64,000 nucleotides of DNA from Lytechinus variegatus (lineage: Eukaryota; Echinodermata; Echinoidea; Temnopleuroida; Toxopneustidae), in assembly GCF_018143015.1 (NCBI RefSeq), contig NC_054742.1, positions 59,218,853 through 59,282,852 on the forward strand, read 5' to 3'. A program made the translations under genes and the position numbers. The notes under the pieces are model-generated. The model saw only the letters and a list, made by a program, of their open reading frames with translations. It ran no database searches and was not told the origin of the DNA. Position 1 is the stretch's first letter. Each line of letters starts with the position of its first letter. Positions 23,801 to 34,308 of this stretch are shown here, piece by piece.

Positions 23801-26800
23801 CTTTAGAGGAGAGGGGGCACTTGAAGGAGGTGTTATGAGGTCTTGGCATTGACATCAACTCAAACATTCTTTTTGTGGCCTGATATCATTCAAAACTTTA
23901 ACTCTTTCTCCCTATCTGTATATGAAAGTTTACGGGTTTATACAATTCAGCATCCACAACGGATGGAATAATTTTCCTTGTAAGAAAGGTATTCTCAATA
24001 GTCACTCACATCATCTGGCATGGTCTGGTAGCCAATGATGTCATGTATGACTCCTCTTTCTTGAAATATTGGATTACAATATTATCCTCCTTTAATATTT
24101 TAGGCATTGTCCAAATAGGACATGGCAGTTTCAATGTCTTTTTTGGTACCAAACCACAATCACGTTGCTGCACACTTCAGATGGACTATCAGCAAATCCT
24201 TGAGAAACTTGGGAATTCAACTCAACAAGCATAGGTTTTCTCCTGAACACTGCTTGTATGTGGACCCTCCCAAGGCAGTACATGTAGGCACTGTACCAAA
24301 ATTCAGAGCTATGCTTTTAGCTGGAATCTTGTAAGTGCCTTTTCATTGCTGATTATTTGATCATATACCATACCACGGGAATCCAGGGAAAGCCACAAGG
24401 TGAAAGACGCAGTCAGTACCTGATTCTTGCAGTCTGCTACTATTACAACTACAAGTCATTAGCCTTTCCTTTTCTAAGCCCTTGGATGTCACACTAAAAT
24501 CCAATTCAGCATCCCAACCAGGCTCCCTTTATACCTCAATAGCTTTTCCCCTCGAGGTCCAGATCTGATCTCATCAGGGTACCCCCCCCAAAAAAAAAAA
24601 ATTGATCTACTGGTACATGGCAACCCATCAAAGTTGCTCAAATCAAAATACGGTCTCTGGACTTGTTGGGACCTACATGAACATGCATCATTTTGTTGTA
24701 ATGAATATGTGTAAATGCAAATCTGCTCTGAACACACATCGGCCCGCTTACGGTAATTTGCTGTTCAGACCCTACATGTAGTTAATCACTAGCGGTATGA
24801 ATGGTGGCCGAACAAATAATGATTTTGAACTTGGCATGTAGCTGCTTCAAGCAATATCCAAAATGTTCTATCAAATCTCAGTACATTCTCACCTGAAATG
24901 TTTATGTTATCTTGCAAATTTGTTTATTTCATTTCCTGGAATACAAGCTTTATGTCAAATGAAAAGGTTGATTTAATTAATCAGAAGGAAAAGAAAAATA
25001 TTTACTTTTCCAAATTTGAAAAAATGTTTGGTGTTCATGGTGATCTCTTATATCTCATGTACACTACTTTACCACTAAAATTTCTGCAAATTTCAAAAAA
25101 GGATCCCTGACTTTTCTAGCTATGAGTATAACAAAGAAATAACATTGCTCAAAAGAAAGGTGAACTTTCTGCTCATTTCTGTAAATGGAGACAGAGAATG
25201 TTCGAGTAATACCTAGGTATGACTTGAACCATCACCATCACCAACCCTTTATGCATTGTATGTCCATTGCTAAAGTATAGTGGTTTTTCTCTTGATACAT
25301 TCATAATTTTGTGTTGATTGATTATGTTGTTATATTCATAATCACAGTACATTCACCAAAATATGAATTAGGATCCGAGTCTTCACACCAATGGAAAATT
25401 GTCAGGATTTTTTAAACCAAGGCAACCACGGAGAGGAAAGGAAATAGATGAACTCAATGTCAAATTCAATATTTCCATAAAAAGGAGTAAAATTAGGAAG
25501 ATGGAGGAAATTATTAGCCTAAAATAGGCCTAAATGATGTCAGGAACAACATTCTGACTGTATCCCTGGTAAAACGCTTCAAAAATTATTGGATGTCCTT
25601 TTTTATACACAATATAATACTGTGAGTGACACGACATTTCGTGAGTGACACGACATTGTGAGTGACACGACACAACTTTGACAGTTAATTTTAGCTTTAC
25701 CTTAACACATTGGACCAAGTTACTTTATATACAATAAGGTACAGATAAACTGTATTTGCTCCAGTACTGGGATAAATTAATTTTCAGAATACACAGCTCT
25801 AGAAAACTTTTTGCATTTAAAACGTGAGTGACACGACAACCAGTTTTGAAAACTTTGAAACCCAATTTTTTTTCAGAAAAACACTTCACAGAATTTTTCT
25901 TTGTTTTTAGGAGTTAGATACAATTCACAGCTTGTATCTTGCCAACAAATGTGCTTCTAATACAAATTTTATATTGTGATAGGCAATATGTGAATTTTAA
26001 TGCAAAAATCAACATTTTGTAGCATTTAATTTCCCTTGCATAAAATTCACTGTATCTCAAGACATAATTAATAATTTTTATGTAAATGAAATGGAAAAAT
26101 ATACTTTAAGATGTCTAGTTTCAAAAAACATTGAAGCCTAATGATTTCTAGCAAGTTTTAATTTTCACCCCCATGTCCACTTTTGTTTGAAAATGACCAT
26201 TTATATGATGAAGTAATAAGGGTAATAGACATCATGGCCATCTAATGCTACTACTCCAATGGGGGCTTAATTTACATGAAATAATAATTCTATTCAATGA
26301 TAAATGTTTAAGTACTATAATTAGATGCGGCTTTCTAATGCTGCTAATTCAAGGGTGCTTAATGTAAGATAAATACATGAAACAATAATCATATTCAATG
26401 ATAAGTCAATGATAAAATGAATAAATCTCCTATGATTCTATGTACTTGTTCTCTAAGGCCCGTATTCTGAAGTCAGGTTTAACTTAGACCATGGTCTAAC
26501 TCTGTGCTAAAATTATGGGAAGCCAAAAGTGTCAAAATTTTTATTAAGTTGTATGTTTCTAATTTTTCACTGTGCTCTTTCCTGATTCATCGATGGTGAA
26601 GACAATCATCTATTTATACTTCCTAGACCATTGTGAATGATTTGAGAGGCAAATGAGCTGATTATGATATCTTTACAATTAGTGATTTATGTAGCAATTG
26701 GCTTTCCATACTTAAACCACAACTTTAAACCTGAGTTTAAGTTAAACCCGACTTCAGAATACGGGCCTAAAAGTTTATATCTACCTTCTCCTGTGATTCA

Positions 26801-29800
26801 TGGGTGCTACATCCCACCATTCATTGCTGATAGGGTCAAAGACTTCTACCGTGTTCAGTCTAGAATGGCCATCATATCCTCCTACAGCATAGAGTCGTCC
26901 CGATAATACTGTTACGCCAACCCGGCTACGTCTCGTTGTCATCTGCTTGGTCACACTCCAGGTCTCGTTGACAGGTTCGTAGACTTCTACTGCATTCAAG
27001 GATTCACCTAGTGCGCATCGAAGAGACATTTGCAATCTTTAGTATTGATTAATTAAAGTTGGAAACGTGTGACCCTCCACCTTCAACACCAACAATAATT
27101 TGACAGGCAGTGTTTTAGGCAGGGGTGTGAGTGGTCACGAATAAAAAGATCTGAAAAAAGCTGAAGAGTGTTGGAAAAAGTCAAAAGTAGAAAGAGCTCC
27201 CATACTTTTTGTACAGAGGAAAGCCAAAAGTAAGCTGAAAATCAAAACAAAACAAAATCTGAAATCAGATAATATCTGAACTCTCACACCCCTGGTTCAC
27301 CCGAATCAAAATTAGAAGAAAAAAAATCCATACCTGAAAGACTTTTTTCAAAGCTATCAAAATATAAGTAAAGAAATCAATCCATACAAGAGATACAAAG
27401 ATTTCTTTGACACCATCAAATGCCGTCTAAGAGTTGTGTATATTTCTTACAAATGATTTTGATGAAGTAGAAAAATTCCAAGAAAATGAGGAGTATTCTC
27501 TTCTTTCTTTTTTAACTCTGAAAGAACGATTTGTAGAACTTTCAGTTCCTGTTACTATTCACACCAACACAAACAGTAGACAAAATGGCTTAATAGTTAT
27601 GCAGTTACGCGGTCATGTGAAATGTATTGATTCAGCCATAATCGTGCCCATGATTTCTCAAAGTGAATGTTGCAACTATTTATGTGAAACTTGACAAACC
27701 TGAGCGTGTTAGGCCTCCTACTGCATAGATAAGACCTGAGATGTCATTGCAGCATCTAGGTTTGGTGCGTTTACTTTGAAGAAGAGAACGTCTTTCTGGC
27801 ATTAAATGGTAGTCTTTAGCTTCATCTACTAGGTCTCTACAATGGATTGATAGAAAACCAAATACTATCTATTATTGTAAAATCAAATTAGCAGCCATGG
27901 TCTGAATTGCAGGAATTAATACAGAGGTAAAATTTTAACATTCATGTCAATTAATTATAAAATAGACCATAATTGGGCTTTTTGTGTAAATATAGGATAA
28001 TCATAATCAATTGGAAAAACAGATGCAACAGTTCTCAAGAGTGCATGCCAGTCTTTGTTGCAAAAAGCATGTTTGGTGGCCAAGATCATAGGGGATGACA
28101 TGGAGGCCACCATGTTAAAAATATGCTCAAAATAAATGAATGAGTTTCCACCACTTTTCATATGAATTCATTTAATTCCTGAGCTAAACAGAATGAACCC
28201 AAAAAATGAATTAGAAAAGACAAATTGTGTGAACAAATATGTATATCTGCAGAAACGTTGCCTTCTAAAAAAAAAAAATCTGTATTCATCAACTCTATTC
28301 AATTGTTTAAATTTTCCACACACACATTTTTTTTACTGAAGTGGATAATCCGCTTCAACAACTTTCCATTCCGTCTCATCCCACATGGTTCAATCTTACT
28401 TGGTTTACTACCGGTTTAACCTATTTGGTCTAATAATTGTATTTAAACCCATTTAGTATTGGTCTAGTCTGCAGTGGATGAGGCCACTGGCCTCCTCATT
28501 GTGTCTTATATCCACTTAATCTAACCCCACATTGTCCACGTCTTTAGATGAACTGTTTATGAACTAAACTTCATTTGACAAAGTAAAAAATAATTAAAAT
28601 AAGAATTGGACTATGTGGGTATTAGACCAAGTGTAATGTAGACCAAATTGATAGTAGGCCTCGTGCATTTAGCCCATGTGGTATTAGACTTAGAAGTAGA
28701 CCAACTGAATGTAGATCAAGTGAATATAAACTGCAGGCAATGATTTTGCTTTACAAATTTGAATAGCATGTTTTGTCATAGGAGAAAAGCTCTGAACTAT
28801 GCTATACTAAAGACTTTACACAAAGCAGTCTTTCAAAAATGTGGAGCAAATTGCAATGCGATACCAGGAAAATTATTCCCTGAACTGATATGATACATGA
28901 ACCTAAGAGCTACCAACCTGCATTTATGGCAAGCTTTGACCCTCTCTTCCGTTGATATATGATCTGTAAGAACCTGAGGCCGTATCAGAGGTAGTCTTAC
29001 TAGACCAAGTAATTCTGGCATATATTCCTGTCTAACCTCCTCATCGTGTTTCACCCATCCTATAAGAGCGTCAAACACCTGTGGAAAGAAAAAATAGAAG
29101 AATTTACATTCTTAGTCAATTATGTTTACTTCAGCTTGAAAACGCACTGACTAATTACTATTGAAGTTTTAAGTTGGACAACTGGTAGCCGAAAATGGTT
29201 TCAACTTGTATTGACGGTTTTAGCATTCCGATCCCTTATGCACCATAACAGAATTCATGGGCCACATTTCTATATATACTCATTGGTAATAAACTTTCTG
29301 TGTCTTGACTTTAGCATCATGAGGAACTAAAGGATGTAACTGAATGTAACAGCCCCTCCCACATTCCTTATACAAGTGTACTTGTCACAATACCTTATTC
29401 ATTCCAGTTAACCAGTGGCACAAAATATGGTTATAATCTCTAAAATCTCTAGTCTTCCTACAGATTACCAAACCAATGATGTCACAGTTAACTTATGGGG
29501 GATTTCAGCATTCTCCACCAGTCAAGCATGATGAAAAAACATCCAAAACCCAGATTTGGTGTGAATCTGGTCCATGTGGGCTGAAGATGCAATTGAACGA
29601 ATACCTACTTAGCCCCAGTGAAATCGCCATATTCTGATTTGGTTCTAATTATGAAACAGACCAATTTTCATTGATAACTAAATTATCATCCTACCTGTTC
29701 CTCCCCTGTGACATTGAGCCCGTCCATCTCTAGGATCTCAATGAAATCGGCCTTACTCAGCATCATAAACTCATCCGAGGATGAGACATCTACAAACTGC

Positions 29801-32800
29801 TTATGAAGGAAACTAGTGGAAGCCTGGAATAAATCTCCACACACCATGGTGTCTGCAAACCGACGTATACCAAGGCAGTTGGAAGGGTCCAAGCTGAAAT
29901 ACAGAATCAAACACATCAATCATTCAAAACAAGCACAAAATAATTTTTTTGTGGGGGGCTACATTTCACAACCTACTGCCTAAATCTGTACCATTTGATA
30001 ACATTGCAGAGATAGCTTTTCAGACTTCTATTTTTTTTCCATGGCTCTTTTGAGCTTTTCAGGGGCATAATCGCAGAGTCCCCATGATTTTTTTTCACTG
30101 ATTCAAAAATGTATTTGTAAGACATTGTTGAAGTCATCTTTCATAAATAATCATCAGTTTCTTTATGATTTATCATATATCATCAACAATGATGTCATCA
30201 CCAGCATCATCTGCAGTAAGAAGTGAACTACATATAATGGATTAAATTTTCAAATTATGACTAATTTTGAAACTTAATACAATATAAATGAGCAAGGTGT
30301 TTCACTAAGATTTAAGTGTAAATAAAAGCCACATATTACATTCCAAGTTGCGTGCAGTATAAAATAGGCCCGTTTCGGGTACACGTGTACATGCACGGTC
30401 AAGTCAGTGCACGTGTACTAAATTCCATCACCGTGTACACGGTAGCATCTGCATAAAGCTTGCATGGGACTACAAAGTCAGTGAACAAGCTCACAGCCTC
30501 ACATTAAATCTTAGTTCTCAGACACTGTACATGTTTTAATCACTAATATGCCAATATATTTCAATTAAGCTAGAGTGAGTTCACTTCCAAAATCGCCGAT
30601 TTAATCCACATTCATTCTGGAGACTCGAGATTTTGTACCACGAAATAGGTCTGCTCCGGTCTCGAAAGCTCAAAAGCGTTGCTTAATCACAATTTGAGAA
30701 TCACCAATTGCGACAGCGATCATTGCTACAACTTACGTGTTATACGCTCGTACACATGTGCTACAAGCCTACAAACAAACGCTCCTCAAATTGGCAACAA
30801 AATAATGAAAATCAATCGATAACTTCAGTTACACTTAATTCTGCAGCGATCTGTGCATGCATGTACGGTACAGTATACAAAATGCGCATCCAACGAGCGT
30901 CGGCGCTAGCTAGGGCCCTGCACTGATTTTCTTATGCATTCTTTATTAATTTAATGCGCTGCTAAGCTGAGTAAACTTTTAATTTGCACCAATTTTTGTG
31001 GATTGATACTTCAAACTTCTCAGGTAAGCTTTAAAACCGTGACTTAGGCTATATAGACCCCTTTTTATGACATGTTGATGCGGGTCCGTGTCGACATGAA
31101 AACATAACTCGCTCTCACAGTGTTTACAACGTGTACACGACCGAAAAACATGCCGTGTACACGTGCATCAAAAATGGACTTTCAAAACGGGCCTAGTATA
31201 AAATGCTCCATCACTTTAATAAAATCGTGCTCGGAGGACTTGTGCTACTGCCTATTAATCTGAGATTATATGCTGAATATCATGTGCGCACCAGCACTTG
31301 AGCATGATTTTCAGTGACACTTCAGTAACCCTTGTGAAACACCCCTCTGGTATAAACTTACATAATAATAATAATCAGTTCTTGTATAGCGCATAACACA
31401 TTATGAATAATGTCTCTATGCGCTTCCAGAGGACTTGGATATTATTACCCTGGCTGTAGCTGAAGCAGCTTTTACGCGCTCGGCATTTCAAGGAATAAGT
31501 TCCTGCCAGGTACCCATTCACCTCACCTGGGATGAGTGCAGCACAATGTGGATTAATTTCTTGCTGAAGGAAACTAAGCCATGGCTGGGATTTGAACCCC
31601 CACAACCCTGTGTCCGGAGACTAATCCACTGAGCCACAACGCTCCACATACTAGCAATCAATATAGTTTTAATTTACATAAGATGAAGCAATTAAGCCAT
31701 TGATTTTGACATTGAGATATCCGTCCTTAAGAGAAGAAATAAGGTAACATACCGATCTTTGAGGAAACTGCAACAAGCTTCTTTTATGACTTGGAGTTGA
31801 AGGAAATTAGCACAGACAAGTATAGATAGGACATTCTGGGTGTTGATAATGACACGACCACTGTATGAAAAGTTCACTAGGACTTCCAAGGCACTGAAGA
31901 GAAAATGAGGCATAAAAATAGGTGCTATATTAAACACATCTACAAAATTATGAAGAGTCAGAATGAGTTGGATTATTATCAAATCACCTGTAGACAATGT
32001 AAACTGCAAACTTTGACCAAAAAACAAGTGTCATTTTGTGTGAACACCAAATGTGTCAATTAAATGTGCATTGAAAAAAGGAATCGTCGTGAAGTTTGAG
32101 AACAAAAAAGAGTGATTTCAACAAATGTATTTTATCACTTTCTCCTGTTTTGTTTCTCGTTTTCAAGTTTCAGTTACAAGTATTTAGTTTTACACAAAAT
32201 AAACTTTGTTCACAAATACAAAGACAGATAATGCACTAAAGTTTGCAAAATATATTCACATATGTACAAAAAAAACATAAAAGGCAATAAGAAGAGAGTG
32301 AGGGAATGAACTAAAAAGGAAATGAAACTTTATAATTCAGCAAATCCCTGATACATGATAATGTAAAAGAACATAGCAAAACATTGAGCTCTGTTCCTCT
32401 TCATCACCGCATCATTTCATGTCATGGTAGTACTTACCTTGGATCAATGCCAGACATGGTAATTTCTTCTTGTTTGCTTTCCACCATATCTGTGGTAAAC
32501 ATTGCATGGAAGTATGGAATGGAAGCCGCCAATACGATGCGATGTGCTGTAAATTTGTGGTCTTCAACCTAAAAAGGATCAGAGAATAGAAGTCTATGAA
32601 AATGAAAAGAGAGAATTACTCATGACACACATGTACTGTATGTAGATATAGGCCAGGGACCAGGACCAATTCATTCAGCTGAAAAGGGCCAAACATACGA
32701 TGGTCAGGTCATGCTTGGATATGGCAAAGAATCAATACAATGTGTGAATGGCTCATACTGAAAAATGAGCCCTACACCTACCCCCAAAGGGGGAAAAGAA

Positions 32801-34308
32801 ATGAGCTTACTAAGCTAATTTAGAGACAAGGACATAAGTTGGTGGATATTGTATACATTGGGGGTACCTATTATGAAACATCAACGACCATCACTTCATT
32901 CTGCACTAGGCCTGAGACAGCCACCTCTAAGGGCTAAAGTACATTGGATTGTGTTTATTCAACTGAAAAGAGAAAGGGACAAACGTTAGGACATCAATCC
33001 TCTTGGGACTCAATCACATCTTCTCCCCACAGAGCTTCTTGGTGCAAATGATGAATTTGAATAAATCTATGGGATCTACCTAGACTTCTACATGTATATT
33101 CAGCCCTTGGAGGAGCCAATAATCATTCAAAATGACAAAACATCTCAAGGAAGGACACTTATAAAACAGAAAAAAAGATACTTGTATGTAATTCTGCTCT
33201 TGTGGCTCCTATGATGAATATTTCTCTAAAATAATAAGTGAAGCATTTTTTTTACTTGATTATAGTATTTATTTCAAAATATCTTTTGACCATTAGGCCT
33301 ATATTATAATGCAGCATAATAAAAAAGAAAAGAAAATGAAGGAGAAAGAAGAAAAATAAGAAACGAGGGAGAGAGAGAGAGAGAAGGAAGGAAACAAAAA
33401 GTAAAGAATTTCAAAGAAAATTGAAAAGGACAAATAAATGGAAAGACAAAGAAAGAAGGAAAAGTGAATCATTTATTCATATTATATTTATTTGAAAATA
33501 TCTTTCAACCATCATATAATACTATATCATAAATAATTAAATACAACATAATGAGAAAAAGAAAATGAAGGAAAGAAAGAAAACTTAAGAAGAGAGAAAG
33601 AGGGAAGGAAACAAAAAGTGAAGGATTTTTAAGATTGAAAAGGACAATGGAAAGAAAGACATAAAAAACAGAAGGAAAGAAAGAAACAAAGGTTTATGCA
33701 AGATGAATTCTTACCTATGGTAAATAAGAAAATAATATTTTCTTTCTTAATTAAAAAAATAGAACAGTGATGTGGACACCCTATTTTCCCCCGCCCGCGC
33801 CCGCTTTGACTTCAACCATTTTTTTCTCTCTTTTTTCACTTCAAAATTACAGGAATGAGAACCCTGCTTCCCCCCCCCCCCTACACACACACAATTGGTC
33901 CATGACCTTGAATTGAGCTTCTCCTTGACCTTGATTTAACATAATAAATTAGATGAGTTGCTGGAGTACTAATTTTTGTCGGCCCAACTCACAGATGAGG
34001 TCATCCCCATTCATGCTGCATGCAATTCTTATGCACGCACATGCTATGGGCTCACAACAACTCTGTGATAATGTCATTCAAAATGCACACGAGCTAAATC
34101 CAAATCTAGACTTGTACGAGTGAGTCCATTTTTGACTAACCTTCAGTGTCACGTCGCAGAGTTTTCCTTGCCGCCGTATGCTTTCCATTGTCATGTAACC
34201 GTCTGCTGGTAGATCATTTTTACAGAATACTACTGAATCCAACATGCCATCTGAAAAAGCTCCGGTACTGGCAGTAATGCTCGTTGGAGTTGCAGTCGAA
34301 GCCATCAT
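20894..34308 (-). CDS. KLHL18: KLHL18 orthologue: BTB-BACK-Kelch adaptor of CUL3 ubiquitin ligase, complete, 10 coding exons
   Basis: Exons, in transcription order: 34308-34141, 32568-32438, 31893-31753, 29893-29695, 29078-28918, 27836-27700, 27007-26785, 23098-22994, 22623-22512, 21277-20894. Lengths sum to 1761 nt (586 aa plus stop), close to human KLHL18 (574 aa). All junctions are GT/AG with matching phase. BTB domain about aa 45-150 ([28 protein letters not shown]), BACK about 150-265 ([22 protein letters not shown]), then six Kelch repeats about 300-578 with YAVGGL, three-plus GGYDG and GGHDG turns. The C-terminus [14 protein letters not shown] closely matches the vertebrate end. KLHL18 recruits substrates to CUL3-RBX1; Aurora A and UNC119 are reported vertebrate substrates. 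The chosen ATG is the first of two adjacent Mets, but the frame stays open upstream with another ATG at 34422 (38 codons more). Introns hold many MITEs but no coding disruption is seen. Confidence 0.95.
22700..22945. repeat. AGACCAAATGG array in KLHL18 intron 8
   Basis: Units such as TTAGACCAACTGGGC, TTGGACCAAGTAGG and ATTAGACTAAGTGTG. Clearly homologous, block by block, to the copy at 28365-28735 (shared GATGAA.TGTTTATG, GACAAAGTA, GTAGACCATATTG / GTAGACCAAATTG, GTAGGCC). Confidence 0.7.
23168..26198. mobile_element. Candidate ~3-kb DNA transposon with subterminal GTGAGTGACACGACA repeats
   Basis: Perfect 14-bp inverted ends GGTCATTTTCAAAC (23168-23181; reverse complement at 26185-26198). 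Eight identical copies of GTGAGTGACACGACA, all on the plus strand: 23182, 23350, 23538, 23561 near one end and 25622, 25641, 25658, 25824 toward the other. Clustering near both ends resembles subterminal transposase-binding sites. A 71-codon plus-strand frame at 24122-24334 ending in a TCTT|GTAAGT donor-like site may be a transposase remnant, but I do not recognise it. Target duplication not resolved. Lies in KLHL18 intron 7. Confidence 0.6.
26232..26304 (-). pseudogene. Decayed copy 1 of KLHL18 exon 8 edge plus intron flank
   Basis: TGGCCATCTAATGCTACTAC, TCCAATGGGGGCTTAAT and ATGAAATAATAAT match the exon 8 acceptor side at 23065-23157 (CGGCCATCTAATGCTGCTAC, TCCAAGGGCACTTAAT). Only the first part of the exon is represented. 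Confidence 0.75.
26323..26403 (-). pseudogene. Decayed copy 2 of KLHL18 exon 8 edge plus intron flank
   Basis: GATGCGGCTTTCTAATGCTG, CTAATTCAAGGGTGCTTAAT and ATAAATACATGAAACAATAA align to exon 8 and its upstream intron. It is about 95 bp from copy 1, so the two are tandem remnants. Confidence 0.75.
26457..26767. mobile_element. Harbinger-like MITE, TAA target duplication
   Basis: Inverted ends GGCCCGTATTCTGAAGTC, then (A/G)GGTTTAACTTA, about 29 of 30 bp. Flanked by TAA at 26454-26456 and 26768-26770, fitting the TWA target of PIF/Harbinger elements. It ends 17 bp from the splice donor of KLHL18 exon 7. Confidence 0.85.
27120..27294. mobile_element. hAT-like MITE, copy 1 (CAGGGGTGTGAG ends)
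   Basis: 175 bp with inverted ends CAGGGGTGTGAG / CTCACACCCCTG and an internal GATCTGAAAAAAGCTGAAGA. In KLHL18 intron 6. No clear 8-bp duplication remains. Confidence 0.8.
28365..28735. repeat. AGACCAAATGG array in KLHL18 intron 5
   Basis: Left part reads CGTCTCATCCCACATGG and TTTGGTCTAATAATTG; right part ATTAGACCAAGTGTAATG, TAGACCAAATTG, AGACCAACTGAATG. Opposite orientations in the two halves suggest a foldback. Confidence 0.7.
30366..31194. mobile_element. 829-bp element with 10-bp target duplication, MULE-like
   Basis: Inverted ends AGGCCCGTTT / AAACGGGCCT. A perfect 10-bp direct repeat AGTATAAAAT flanks it (30356-30365 and 31195-31204). Subterminal regions carry palindromic GTACACGTGTAC-like sequence at both ends. 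A 9-11 bp duplication is typical of Mutator-like elements. No transposase; a 72-codon frame inside is not supported as a gene. In KLHL18 intron 3. Confidence 0.85.
31362..31648 (-). mobile_element. Complete tRNA-derived SINE
   Basis: On the minus strand the head has an A box TGGCTCAGTGG (31626-31636) and a B box GGTTCAAATCC (31588-31598), then the body (CATGGCTTAGTTTCCTTCAG, CCAGGTGAGGTGAATGGGTA) and a 3' tail GCGCTATACAAGAACTGATT ending in (ATT)n. The head looks Ser/Leu-tRNA-like. In KLHL18 intron 3; shorter copies lie at 9.4, 39.1, 42.4 and 61.4 kb. Confidence 0.88.

Noticed and set aside
24489-24737. 82-codon minus-strand frame in KLHL18 intron 7
   Set aside because: No recognisable product; crosses a poly-A/poly-C tract.
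23182-25838. CRISPR-like reading of the eight GTGAGTGACACGACA repeats
   Set aside because: Spacing is irregular (15 bp to 2 kb) and the host is a eukaryote.
27434-27694. 86-codon plus-strand frame in KLHL18 intron 6
   Set aside because: Antisense to the gene, ends at the exon 6 donor region, no family features.
31575-31648. Possible tRNA gene on the minus strand (A and B boxes present)
   Set aside because: Continuous with a SINE body and ATT-rich tail that recur elsewhere; it is the SINE head, not a functional tRNA.
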